This document shows, in pieces, positions 57,958-64,000 of a stretch of DNA of 64,000 nucleotides (the first letter of the stretch is position 1; each line of letters begins with the position of its first letter). This stretch comes from VRUE01 sp036379955. GTDB lineage: Bacteria > Actinomycetota > Thermoleophilia > Solirubrobacterales > 70-9. The notes beneath the pieces were generated by a model that saw only the letters and a program-made list of their open reading frames with translations, had not been told where the DNA came from and searched no databases. A program made the position numbers and the translations under genes. The stretch covers positions 62,001-126,000 of the forward strand of contig DASVFR010000017.1 of the NCBI GenBank assembly GCA_036379955.1, in the 5' to 3' direction.

Positions 57958-58120
57958 TTGAAATCCTATTGAGTTGGGGTAGGTGTTGTGGAAAAGCGCT
58001 GGAAGACCGGGCCAACGGCTTTAGAGCTGGCCTCGGCGGCTGTGGATCTTTCTGTGGAAGGCATGGATTCTTACAGCGGCGTCGGCCGTCAGGAGGGGTT
58101 CCCGTCGCCGTTGTGGATTG
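57958..58120. other. Probable replication origin (oriC) with DnaA-box-like sites
   Basis: The 131-bp dnaA-dnaN gap and the first bases of the dnaA 3' end hold four TGTGGA cores in the same direction: TGTGGAAAA 57987-57995, TGTGGATCT 58041-58049, TGTGGAAGG 58053-58061, TGTGGATTG 58112-58120. They are one to three mismatches from the DnaA box TTATCCACA read on the minus strand. A mildly AT-rich stretch adjoins dnaN (57950-57975). The gene order dnaA-gap-dnaN is where actinobacterial oriC normally lies, but this gap is unusually short. Confidence 0.55.
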
Positions 58121-59414
58121 CATCGCGCAGGCGGTGTACTCGGCTGGCGAGATCCGCGTCCTCGCCGAAACGCGCTTCGATGCGGCGAAGCGCGTTGAGC
58201 ACGGTGGAGTGATCGCGGCCACCGTAGAGGCGCCCGATCTGGGGGAGCGAGAGGTCGGTCATCTCCCGCGTGAGGTAGATCGCCACCTGCCTCGCGCGCA
58301 GGGGAACCATTGCCCTGGTCGTGCCGATTAGCTCGGCGCGTGAGATCCCGAACGAGCTCGCCACCCGCTGCTGGATCTCCTCGACCGGGATCGACTTAGC
58401 CCGCCGCGCGCCTCCTTTTGGCAACACGGAGTCGAGCAGCTCCGTGCCCAACGGCCTCGCGGTGAGCGAGGCGTGGGCGACCACGCGCGTCAGGGCGCCG
58501 TGAAGCTGGCGCACGTTGACGTCGATCCTGCGCGCCAGCTCGACCAGCATGTCCCCCTCGACCTCGATGCCGGCCTCGCGTACGAGGCGCCGCAGCACCG
58601 TGAGTCGGGTTGCCATGTTGGGCGGCTCGATCGCGACGGTGAGGCCCCACTCGAAGCGGTCGCGCAGGCGCGACTCCAGGTTCGAGAGCTCGCTTGGAAT
58701 CCGATCGGCGGAGAGCACCAGCTGGCTGCCGCCCTCGTAGAGCGCGTTGAAGGTGTGGAAGAACTCGTCCCCGGTGTGCCGCTTGCCCTCGAGGAACTGG
58801 ACGTCGTCGACCAGCAGCACGTCGAGGTCGCGGTAGTGCCGCTTGAACTCCTCCGCGCCCTCCGTGCGCAGGGCGGTGACGAACTCGTGGGTGAAGCGCT
58901 CGGCCGTCGTGTAGCGCACGTGGAGACTGGGCGCCGAGCTGGCGAGGTAATTGGCGATCGCGACGAGTAGGTGCGTCTTCCCGAGGCCCGGAGGCCCGTG
59001 CACGAAGAGCGGGTTGTAGGCCTCCGAGGGGGCCTCGGCGACCGCCAGGGCAGCCGCGTGGGCGACGCGGTTCTCCTCCCCGATCACGAACCGGTCGAAG
59101 GTGTAGTTGACGTTGAGGTCGAGGTCGGAGCCGGCATCAGCAGCCTCGGACCCGACGGCTCCCGCGAAACTGACGTCGTTCAGCTCCGAGCCGACAGCTG
59201 CCAGCGCCTCGCGGATTAGCCCCGCGTAGCGTCGCTCGCTCCAAGCACGGACGTTGTCCGGGGCGGAGAGGTAGAGCACCCCGGCCCGCGACCCGCCGAC
59301 TTGGAGCGGGTCGATCCAGAGCTCGAACGTCGAGGGTGGCAACGAGGCCCTCAGGCGCTCCCGAACCTCGCGCCAGAGAAGCTCGAGGTCGGGTTTCGCG
59401 CCGGGTTCGCCCAC
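58089..59414 (-). CDS. dnaA: Chromosomal replication initiator DnaA
   Basis: A 441-residue AAA+ initiator. Domain I begins ELLWREVRERLRASLPPSTFELWI. The AAA+ domain carries Walker A in HGPPGLGKTHLLVA and Walker B in VLLVDDVQFLEGK. Domain IV has the DNA-binding signature around YGGRDHSTVLNALRRIE. The linker domain II is short. The start is GTG at 59414 with no strong SD. It is divergent from rpmH across 478 bp filled with palindromic repeats. Confidence 0.97.
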   Translation of the reverse strand: MGEPGAKPDLELLWREVRERLRASLPPSTFELWIDPLQVGGSRAGVLYLSAPDNVRAWSERRYAGLIREALAAVGSELNDVSFAGAVGSEAADAGSDLDLNVNYTFDRFVIGEENRVAHAAALAVAEAPSEAYNPLFVHGPPGLGKTHLLVAIANYLASSAPSLHVRYTTAERFTHEFVTALRTEGAEEFKRHYRDLDVLLVDDVQFLEGKRHTGDEFFHTFNALYEGGSQLVLSADRIPSELSNLESRLRDRFEWGLTVAIEPPNMATRLTVLRRLVREAGIEVEGDMLVELARRIDVNVRQLHGALTRVVAHASLTARPLGTELLDSVLPKGGARRAKSIPVEEIQQRVASSFGISRAELIGTTRAMVPLRARQVAIYLTREMTDLSLPQIGRLYGGRDHSTVLNALRRIEARFGEDADLASRVHRLRDAIHNGDGNPS

Positions 59415-59495
59415 AGTCGGCCGACCATAGCGACGGCTGCGAGTCCCGAAATCTCCCCCCTCGCAAATCCCGCAGAAAGCCTGCGGCCGTCCCAG

Positions 59496-59586
59496 CCCGC
59501 GGGTCCTGTCGCCGCAGGGGACCCCCCGCCCCTTCCGGTCGCTAAAGCGTCCTCAGGGGCGGGCTCCCTACGGCGCCACCCGCGGG
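59496..59586 (+). repeat. Palindromic element A, copy 3
   Basis: A 91-bp nested palindrome in the same direction as copy 1. The outermost stem is CCCGC/GCGGG and the inner stem CCCGCCCC/GGGGCGGG, where copy 1 has A and T at the outer pair of this stem. The core belongs to the same subtype as copy 4. Confidence 0.93.
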
Positions 59587-59627
59587 AGAGACGCATCCAT
59601 CTAGCGCACTAGCCCCAGGCGCACCGG

Positions 59628-59703
59628 GACAAGGTTGGGAAGCTTTAGATAAGGGAGCGCCGCAGCGCGTGGGCCCGACAAGGTCGGGAAGCACTAGAGA
59701 AAG
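59628..59703 (+). repeat. Pair of imperfect direct repeats upstream of rpmH
   Basis: 59628-59653 and 59677-59703 share GACAAGGT[T/C]GGGAAGC followed by a TAGA-containing tail, about 22 of 26 positions alike, with starts 49 bp apart. They may be protein-binding iterons or a decayed tandem duplication. Confidence 0.65.
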
Positions 59704-59753
59704 CACGCGGTATGCGGTGGAAGCTTTTGGGTGGCTGGTTGAGGGGACTGGGG

Positions 59754-59848
59754 TGTGGGGGTGGAACGGTTTGCCTTTTCGTAGTGCAGCTAGAGGCGCC
59801 AGCCTGCCTCCTCTCCACCGAAAAGGTCAAGTGGAACCCCCACCCCCT
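59754..59848 (-). repeat. Palindromic element B, copy 2
   Basis: Inverted relative to 26586-26682. The two copies are identical over about 30-35 nt at each end of the core and differ mainly in the loop. Arms contain CCTTTTCG/CGAAAAGG. It lies just upstream of the rpmH promoter. Confidence 0.9.
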
Positions 59849-59876
59849 AGACCTCTCCCCCTACCACCCTCATCCG

Positions 59877-59882
59877 TATACT
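59877..59882 (+). promoter_or_regulatory. Near-leaderless -10 box of rpmH
   Basis: TATACT, 10 nt before the rpmH ATG; no SD lies between. No convincing -35 is seen. Confidence 0.5.
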
Positions 59883-59892
59883 GCGCCGACCG

Positions 59893-60027
59893 ATGAAGAG
59901 GACCTATCAGCCTAAGAAGCGCAAGCGCGCTAAGACGCACGGTTTTCGGGCGCGGATGAGCACCCGTGGGGGCCGGGCGATCCTCAAGCGCCGGCGCCGC
60001 AAAGGCCGGAAGCGCCTCACCCCGTAG
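59893..60027 (+). CDS. rpmH: 50S ribosomal protein L34
   Basis: A 44-residue, Lys/Arg-rich protein that starts MKRTYQPKKRKRAKTHGFRA and ends KRRRRKGRKRL followed by a short TP tail. These match L34 from end to end. It assembles into the large ribosomal subunit. It is immediately followed by rnpA (stop TAG then ATG with no gap), the universal rpmH-rnpA arrangement. Confidence 0.97.
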   Translation: MKRTYQPKKRKRAKTHGFRARMSTRGGRAILKRRRRKGRKRLTP

Positions 60028-60396
60028 ATGACGGCTAAACGACGCCGGCTCTCGCGCAGCGGCGAGTTCGACCGCGTCTACCGCGACGGTTCGTCCCATG
60101 CGACTCGCTACCTCGTTCTCTACCGCTTCCCTCGCAAGAGCGAGGATGAGGGCGAGGACGTGAGGCTCGGCGTCTCGGTGAGCCGCAAGGTGGGCGGCGC
60201 GGTCGACAGGAACCGCGCAAAGCGGGCTCTGCGGGAGGCTTTCTGGGAGCTGACCGACGATCTTCCCGCCGGTCACGACTTCGTCGTCGTCGCCCGCTCG
60301 GAGATCGGCGAGTTGATCGAGAAGGAGGGCACGGCGGGCGTGCAAGCCAACATCGAAGAGGCGCTGGCCGGAGGAAAGGCTGGTCGTTCCACGTGA
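60028..60396 (+). CDS. rnpA: Ribonuclease P protein component
   Basis: A 122-residue basic protein supporting the RNase P RNA in tRNA 5' maturation. RLSRSGEFDRVYRDGSSHATRYLVLY and the signature RNRAKRALREAFWEL are diagnostic. Adjacent to rpmH without spacing, and its TGA overlaps the yidD GTG. Confidence 0.95.
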   Translation: MTAKRRRLSRSGEFDRVYRDGSSHATRYLVLYRFPRKSEDEGEDVRLGVSVSRKVGGAVDRNRAKRALREAFWELTDDLPAGHDFVVVARSEIGELIEKEGTAGVQANIEEALAGGKAGRST

Positions 60397-60665
60397 AACG
60401 GCTGGTCCTTGCCCTGATCGCCGCCTACCAGCGCTGGTTGTCCCCCGCGTTTCCGCGTCGCTGCCGCTATGAGCCGACCTGCTCCGCCTATACCGCCGAG
60501 TCCGTCCGGCGTTTTGGCGTAGCCCGAGGCTCCCTGCTCGGCGCCTGGCGCCTGCTCCGCTGCAACCCATTTAGCCACGGCGGCTTCGATCCTGTGCCCG
60601 CGCGCTTCACGCTGCGCGCGCGGCCGGTCGATCCCGCCGTCTATCACGGTGAGACGAGCGCTTGA
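60393..60665 (+). CDS. yidD: Membrane protein insertion efficiency factor YidD
   Basis: A 90-residue protein with the conserved core YQRWLSPAFPRRCRYEPTCS followed by AYTAESVRRFG and GSLLGAWRLLRCNPFSHGG. It is associated with the inner membrane and assists YidC/Sec insertion. The GTG start overlaps the rnpA stop (GTGA), and its own TGA overlaps the yidC TTG. Confidence 0.95.
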   Translation: MKRLVLALIAAYQRWLSPAFPRRCRYEPTCSAYTAESVRRFGVARGSLLGAWRLLRCNPFSHGGFDPVPARFTLRARPVDPAVYHGETSA

Positions 60666-61414
60666 TCCCGGTCGCGGACATCCTGCAGCCGATCGAGAAC
60701 GCCGCCGAAGCGGTCCTGAACTTCTTCCACGACAACGCCGGCCTCAGCTGGGGCACTTCGATCATCGCGCTCACGATCACCGTCCGAGCGCTCCTGATTC
60801 CGCTCACCTACCGGCAGATCAAGGGGATGCGGGCACTGCAGGCGCTGCAGCCGAAGATCAAAGAAATCCAGGAGAAATACAAAAACGACCGGCAGCGCAT
60901 GCAGCAGGAGATGATGCGCTTCTACCAGGAGAACAAAGTCAACCCGCTCGCCTCCTGCCTGCCGCTGATCCTGCAGCTGCCGATCTTCTTCGCCCTCTTC
61001 CGCCTGCTGCGCGGCGACAGCTTTGAAGAAGACGTGAAGAACAGCGGCGAAGCGGGTTGGTTGTTCATCAGCTCGGTGATCGAAAAGCCGCACGGGGCCG
61101 AGACGGTCACGCTGATGGTCCTCTTCGCCGCCTCAATGGCGGTCTCGACCCTGGTCACGATGCGCTCATCCCCCACCACGGCCGGAAACCAGCAGTACCT
61201 GATGATCGGCGCCTTCTCGCTCGTCAGCCTCTTCTTCGTGCCGACCTTCCCGGCGGGCCTGAGCCTCTACTGGATCACCACCAACTGCTGGACCATCCTC
61301 CAGTCCTACGCCGCGGCCAAGCTGATCCCGGCGCCGGAAGTTCTGACGCCCGAGCAGGAGGCCGAGGCGAAGCCACCGCCTCTGCCACCGAAAAAGAAGA
61401 AGCGGCGTAGGTAG
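60662..61414 (+). CDS. yidC: Membrane protein insertase YidC (Oxa1 family)
   Basis: A 250-residue insertase with the Oxa1 core: SWGTSIIALTITVRALLIPLTYRQI, which includes the conserved hydrophilic-groove arginine, then LQPKIKEIQEKYKNDRQRM and PLILQLPIFFALFRLL, and the late helix SLYWITTNCWTILQ. The large periplasmic domain of proteobacterial YidC is absent, as in actinobacteria. The Lys/Arg-rich tail (KKKKRRR) may contact ribosomes. TTG start overlapping yidD by 4 bp. A long palindrome starts immediately after the stop. Confidence 0.95.
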   Translation: MIPVADILQPIENAAEAVLNFFHDNAGLSWGTSIIALTITVRALLIPLTYRQIKGMRALQALQPKIKEIQEKYKNDRQRMQQEMMRFYQENKVNPLASCLPLILQLPIFFALFRLLRGDSFEEDVKNSGEAGWLFISSVIEKPHGAETVTLMVLFAASMAVSTLVTMRSSPTTAGNQQYLMIGAFSLVSLFFVPTFPAGLSLYWITTNCWTILQSYAAAKLIPAPEVLTPEQEAEAKPPPLPPKKKKRRR

Positions 61415-61494
61415 GGGAGGTAACGGAGGCCCTAGTCAGAACGCGCGGCAGGAGCCGCGCTTGAGTGTTTTGACTAGGGCCTCCGTTACCTCCC
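61415..61494. terminator. Stop-adjacent nested palindrome after yidC (24-bp perfect arms)
   Basis: Outer arms 61415-61438 and 61471-61494 are perfect 24-bp complements and an inner stem (61443-61449 and 61454-61460) has a 4-nt loop. It starts on the base after the stop. No T-run follows. Confidence 0.75.
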
Positions 61495-61610
61495 TCTCAG
61501 CGGGATACCTCCTCCTCCGGCCAGCTTCGGTTCGCAGATAAGAAGCTTCGCGACGAAGGCGCTTTCGGCGATCTGAGTTGGAGGTTCGCCGTCTCCTTGC
61601 GAACGAGTCT

Positions 61611-61702
61611 CGCGGTGGGTGGCGCCGTAGGGGGTACCGCCCTGAGGACGCTTTAGCGACCGGAAGGGCGGTGGGTCCCCTGCGGCGACAGGACCCGCCG
61701 CG
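61611..61702 (-). repeat. Palindromic element A, copy 4
   Basis: Inverted relative to copy 3 and of the same subtype. The outermost stem is CGCGGT/GCCGCG (one G-T pair) and the inner stem is one pair shorter than in the other copies on both sides, CCGCCC/GGGCGG, a matched change. Confidence 0.93.
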
Positions 61703-61721
61703 CCGACACCGCTTGCCCGAA

Positions 61722-61727
61722 TAGACT
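61722..61727 (+). promoter_or_regulatory. Leaderless -10 box of jag
   Basis: TAGACT, 7 nt before the ATG, the same hexamer and spacing as for the PadR gene. No SD is present. Confidence 0.5.
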
Positions 61728-61734
61728 TGCGCCT

Positions 61735-62217
61735 ATGGGTGAGATCGCGGATTGGCCGGCGGAGCCGGCTGAGAGAGTGCGCGAGCTGGTCGAAGGCGTG
61801 CTCGACGAGCTGGACCTCGATGGCGAGGTCGAGATCGCCGAGGACGACGACCGGATCACGGCGACGATCGAGGGCGACGACGACTACGGGCTGTTGATCG
61901 GCAAGCGCGGCCAGACGATCGATGCGCTGCAGCTTCTCGCGTTCCAGGCGGCCTTTCGGGGGATGCGCGACCGCAAGCGCGTCATCGTTGACGCTGCCGG
62001 CTATCGCGATCGCCGCAAAGAGGCCCTGACCGCAAGGGCCGATCGGGCTGCCGAGCAAGCCCTGGATGGCGGCCGCGAGGTCGAGATGGACCCGATGAGC
62101 GCCCAGGAACGCCGAGTCGTGCACGAGCACCTCAAGGATCGGGCCGGCGTCGAGACGTTCAGCGAAGGCGAAGAGCCCCGCCGCTGTGTCGTCGTCGCCC
62201 CGCTTGTAACGGAGTGA
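61735..62217 (+). CDS. jag: Jag/KhpB-family RNA-binding protein (KH plus R3H)
   Basis: A 160-residue RNA-binding protein. The KH domain contains YGLLIGKRGQTIDALQLLAFQAA, and the R3H domain contains the M-S-x-Q-E-R-R-x-V-H-E-H-L segment. The N-terminal Jag_N domain is absent, as in many actinobacteria. It binds RNAs controlling envelope and division in relatives. It follows yidC in a conserved order but here has its own promoter and repeats between. Overlaps rsmG (GTGA). Confidence 0.93.
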   Translation: MGEIADWPAEPAERVRELVEGVLDELDLDGEVEIAEDDDRITATIEGDDDYGLLIGKRGQTIDALQLLAFQAAFRGMRDRKRVIVDAAGYRDRRKEALTARADRAAEQALDGGREVEMDPMSAQERRVVHEHLKDRAGVETFSEGEEPRRCVVVAPLVTE

Positions 62218-62897
62218 GCGCCGACCCGGCTGCCGGGATCGAGCCCGAAGCGCGAAAAGCGCTGGAGACGGTCCTTCGCCTGCTCGCCGAGGAGCGCGCC
62301 TCGGTCAGCTCGGTCACCGACGCGTCCCGAGGCTGGCGAGTCCACGTCGCGGACAGCCTTACGGGACTCGAGGTACCGGCCCTGCGAGCAGCGTCGACTA
62401 TCGGCGATATCGGCTCTGGAGCGGGCTTTCCCGGTCTTGTCCTGGCCGTAGCTCTCCCCAGCTCCAGGGTCGATCTGATCGAGTCCGTCGGCCGCAAGTG
62501 CGAGTTCATCCAGCGCGCGATCGACGCGGCCAGCATTCCCAATGCCCGCGTCCTCAACGTGCGCTCCGAGGAGCTGGCCGGCGGTGACGGCCGCGAGGCC
62601 TACGACGCGATCACCGCCCGCGCCGTGGGCCGCCTCTCCACCCTGGCCGAGCTCGCCTCCCCTTTGCTGAAGGAAGGCGGCACCCTGGTCGCCTGGAAGG
62701 GCAAGCGCGACCCCGACGAGGAGGCCCAACTCACCAACGCTTCGGAGCAACTGGCAATGCACCCGGACCAAATCCTCTCCGTAGGCCCCTACGCAGGCAG
62801 CGAACACCGCCACCTCCACGTCATCCGCAAGTCCGCCCCCACCCCCGAGAAGCTCCCCCGCCGACCGGGCATGGCCAAGAAGCGCCCATACGGCTAA
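62214..62897 (+). CDS. rsmG: 16S rRNA (guanine-527-N7)-methyltransferase
   Basis: A 227-residue SAM methyltransferase modifying G527 of 16S rRNA; loss gives low-level streptomycin resistance. HVADSLTGLEVPALRAASTIGDIGSGAGFPGLVLAVALP holds the SAM-binding glycine motif, VDLIESVGRKCEFI follows, and DAITARAVGRLSTLAELASPLL is characteristic. GTG start overlapping jag. The stop is followed at once by a long palindrome. Confidence 0.95.
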   Translation: MSADPAAGIEPEARKALETVLRLLAEERASVSSVTDASRGWRVHVADSLTGLEVPALRAASTIGDIGSGAGFPGLVLAVALPSSRVDLIESVGRKCEFIQRAIDAASIPNARVLNVRSEELAGGDGREAYDAITARAVGRLSTLAELASPLLKEGGTLVAWKGKRDPDEEAQLTNASEQLAMHPDQILSVGPYAGSEHRHLHVIRKSAPTPEKLPRRPGMAKKRPYG

Positions 62898-63032
62898 GGG
62901 GTCGGGGGGACTGCTCCGAAGTCCCTCGCGAAGCGGCTCTGCAAAGGGATTCTGAGCCGCAAAGCGGCACGAGATTCGCACCGCCCGTACGGGCGGTGCG
63001 TGGGGACCTTCGGAGCAGTCCCCCCGACCCCT
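62897..63032. terminator. Stop-adjacent nested palindrome after rsmG (25-bp perfect arms)
   Basis: Outer arms 62897-62921 and 63008-63032 are exact complements over 25 bp. Inside are a 7-bp-arm stem (62933-62939 and 62954-62960) and an uninterrupted 24-bp perfect palindrome with no loop (62977-63000). The left arm begins on the last base of the rsmG stop. A T-run is absent. Confidence 0.75.
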
Positions 63033-63040
63033 CTGCGGAA

Positions 63041-63046
63041 TAGTCT
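63041..63046 (+). promoter_or_regulatory. Leaderless -10 box of parA
   Basis: TAGTCT, 8 nt before the parA ATG and directly after the palindrome. Confidence 0.45.
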
Positions 63047-63054
63047 CCATCGCC

Positions 63055-63813
63055 ATGGGCGTCGTCTACGCGATCGCGAATCAGAAGGGCGGAGTCGGCA
63101 AGACGACGACCGCGGTCAACGTCGCCGCCTGCGTCGCCAAAGCCGGCTCGCAGACCCTGATCGTCGATCTCGATCCGCAGTGCAACGCGACCGTCGCCCT
63201 CGGCGGCGAACGCGACATGCACCCCTCTTCCTACGACTGCCTGGTCGGCGAGGTCTCGGTTGCCGAGGCGGCCCGCCCGGCCGGGCCCGACAACCTCTGG
63301 CTGGTCCCGGCGAACCGCGACCTTGCCGGCGCCGCGGTCGAGCTACCGCGGATCGAGGGTTCCGAGACGCGCCTGCGCGATCGCCTCGGCCCGGTCCGCG
63401 AGCGCTTCGCCTACACCCTGCTCGACTGCCCGCCCTCCCTTGGCCCCGTCAGCGTCAACGCTCTGACCGCGTCCGACAAGGTGATCGTGCCCGTTCAGGC
63501 GGAGTACCTGGCACTGGAGGGCCTGGTCCAGTTTCTCGACACGCTGGCGACGATCCGCCGCGAGCTCAACCCGGCGCTCGAGGTGTCGGGCCTATTGGTC
63601 ACCATGCACGACGAGCGCACCCGCTTGGCCCAAGACGTCGAGCGGGAACTGCGGCAGCACTTCCCGGAAATGGTCTTCGAGACGGTCATACCGCGCAGCG
63701 TCAGGGTCGCCGAGGCGCCGAGCTACGGCCTGCCGGTGACCGAGCACTCGCCCGAGTCGCGCGGCTCGGATGCCTACCGCGCCTTGGCCAAGGAGCTGGC
63801 CGGGCGTGGCTAG
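63055..63813 (+). CDS. parA: Chromosome-partitioning ATPase ParA (Soj)
   Basis: A 252-residue deviant Walker ATPase. IANQKGGVGKTTTAVNVAA is Walker A with the signature lysine, LIVDLDPQCNATVALG is motif A', and LLDCPPSLGPVSVNAL is Walker B. The C-terminal helix region is typical of type Ia-free chromosomal Soj. It moves origin regions with ParB, encoded just downstream with an 8-bp overlap. Confidence 0.96.
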   Translation: MGVVYAIANQKGGVGKTTTAVNVAACVAKAGSQTLIVDLDPQCNATVALGGERDMHPSSYDCLVGEVSVAEAARPAGPDNLWLVPANRDLAGAAVELPRIEGSETRLRDRLGPVRERFAYTLLDCPPSLGPVSVNALTASDKVIVPVQAEYLALEGLVQFLDTLATIRRELNPALEVSGLLVTMHDERTRLAQDVERELRQHFPEMVFETVIPRSVRVAEAPSYGLPVTEHSPESRGSDAYRALAKELAGRG

Positions 63814-64000
63814 CAAGACCAAGGCCAAGAGGGGCCTCGGCAGCGGCCTCGCTGCGATCCTCCCCGAGGCCTCGGCCGACGACGTCGGTGAGCTGCGCGA
63901 GCTGCCGGTTGAGACGATCAAGCCGAACCCCAACCAGCCTCGCACCAAGATCGAGCCCGAGGCGCTGGCCGGCCTCGCCTCGTCGATCGAGGCCAACGGG
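63806..64000 (+). CDS. parB: Chromosome-partitioning protein ParB, N-terminal part (truncated by the window end)
   Basis: 65 codons from GTG at 63806, with AAGGAG (63790-63795) ten nt upstream. The protein opens with a Lys-rich stretch and GLGSGLAAIL, then LPVETIKPNPNQPRTKIE, the ParB N-terminal CTPase-domain start, and continues past the window. CTP-dependent clamp that slides from parS sites. Overlaps the parA stop. No perfect parS was identified in the window. Confidence 0.95.
   Translation, partial: MASKTKAKRGLGSGLAAILPEASADDVGELRELPVETIKPNPNQPRTKIEPEALAGLASSIEANG

Larger units (their letters stand above)
59415..59892. other. 478-bp dnaA-rpmH intergenic region, built from repeats
   Basis: No gene is seen. 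It holds palindromic element A copy 3 (59496-59586), two imperfect 26-27-bp direct repeats (59628-59653 and 59677-59703), palindromic element B copy 2 (59754-59848), and a near-leaderless rpmH promoter. TGTGGG on the minus strand next to the dnaA start is not a good DnaA box. The region is about half mobile-type repeat. Confidence 0.75.
61415..61734. other. 320-bp yidC-jag intergenic region
   Basis: No gene is seen. Contains the stop-adjacent palindrome (61415-61494), a stretch with weak 7-bp inverted repeats (around 61528-61605), palindromic element A copy 4 (61611-61702) and a leaderless-type jag promoter. Confidence 0.75.

Noticed and set aside
59712..59915. Short plus-strand frame covering element B copy 2
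   Set aside because: It runs through a palindromic repeat and into rpmH in another frame; no ribosome site or homologous pattern, although the same loop frame is open in copy 1.

Overview
The window is very GC-rich, densely coded bacterial chromosome carrying the replication-origin neighbourhood of an actinobacterium. The best guess from gene content and style is a member of the Thermoleophilia (Solirubrobacterales-like). Supports are the uroporphyrinogen methylase/HemD fusion, the pknB-pbpA-rodA-pstP-fhaB-fhaA cluster close to dnaA, groups of paralogous TetR regulators, frequent GTG/TTG starts with 1-4 bp stop/start overlaps, and TANNNT boxes only 6-12 nt before start codons (leaderless style). 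The taxonomic call is an inference; no rRNA or tRNA gene was seen.

Layout. 0-4.8 kb: tetrapyrrole synthesis (hemA, hemC, fused cobA/hemD) and birA. 4.7-11.7 kb: a large SF2 helicase antisense to the end of birA, a TlpA-like lipoprotein, an NfeD/slipin pair, galT with an unknown partner, and a probable toxin-antitoxin remnant. 11.7-17.7 kb: four TetR-type genes (one is two TetR proteins fused in one chain) around a nucleotide-sugar dehydrogenase and a crotonase. 18-22.7 kb: sugar porter, metF, a DUF3105 protein and two acetyltransferases. 22.7-34.6 kb: an exopolysaccharide locus (sugar transferase, three glycosyltransferases, flippase, ligase-like protein, CapD-type dehydratase) ending in DedA and UppP. 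34.6-37 kb: VOC protein, purM and a PadR module. 37-48.8 kb: the envelope-growth Ser/Thr-kinase region. 48.8-50.3 kb: pheA and an HNH gene. 50.3-64 kb: gyrA-gyrB-DUF721-recF-dnaN-dnaA on the minus strand, then rpmH-rnpA-yidD-yidC-jag-rsmG-parA-parB on the plus strand. The probable oriC is the short dnaA-dnaN gap.

Working together: the polysaccharide genes (activated sugars, glycosyl transfer, flipping, polymer ligation, undecaprenyl recycling by UppP) and the peptidoglycan genes (ddl, pbpA, rodA, kinase/phosphatase/FHA signalling) form an envelope-building block next to the replication and segregation block.

The most unusual property is the number of long, often perfect, DNA palindromes. (i) A ~92-bp nested-palindrome repeat family has four copies, two of them in frame inside one membrane-protein gene, and its outermost stem differs from copy to copy yet stays self-complementary. 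(ii) A second ~97-bp family has two copies. (iii) Single-copy palindromes with 21-27 bp perfect arms are read in frame inside birA and galT. (iv) Long hairpins begin at or next to the stop codons of several genes. Together they look like a palindrome-generating or palindrome-inserting process that tolerates entry into coding sequence, comparable in style to the Rickettsia palindromic elements but unrelated in sequence as far as I can judge by eye.
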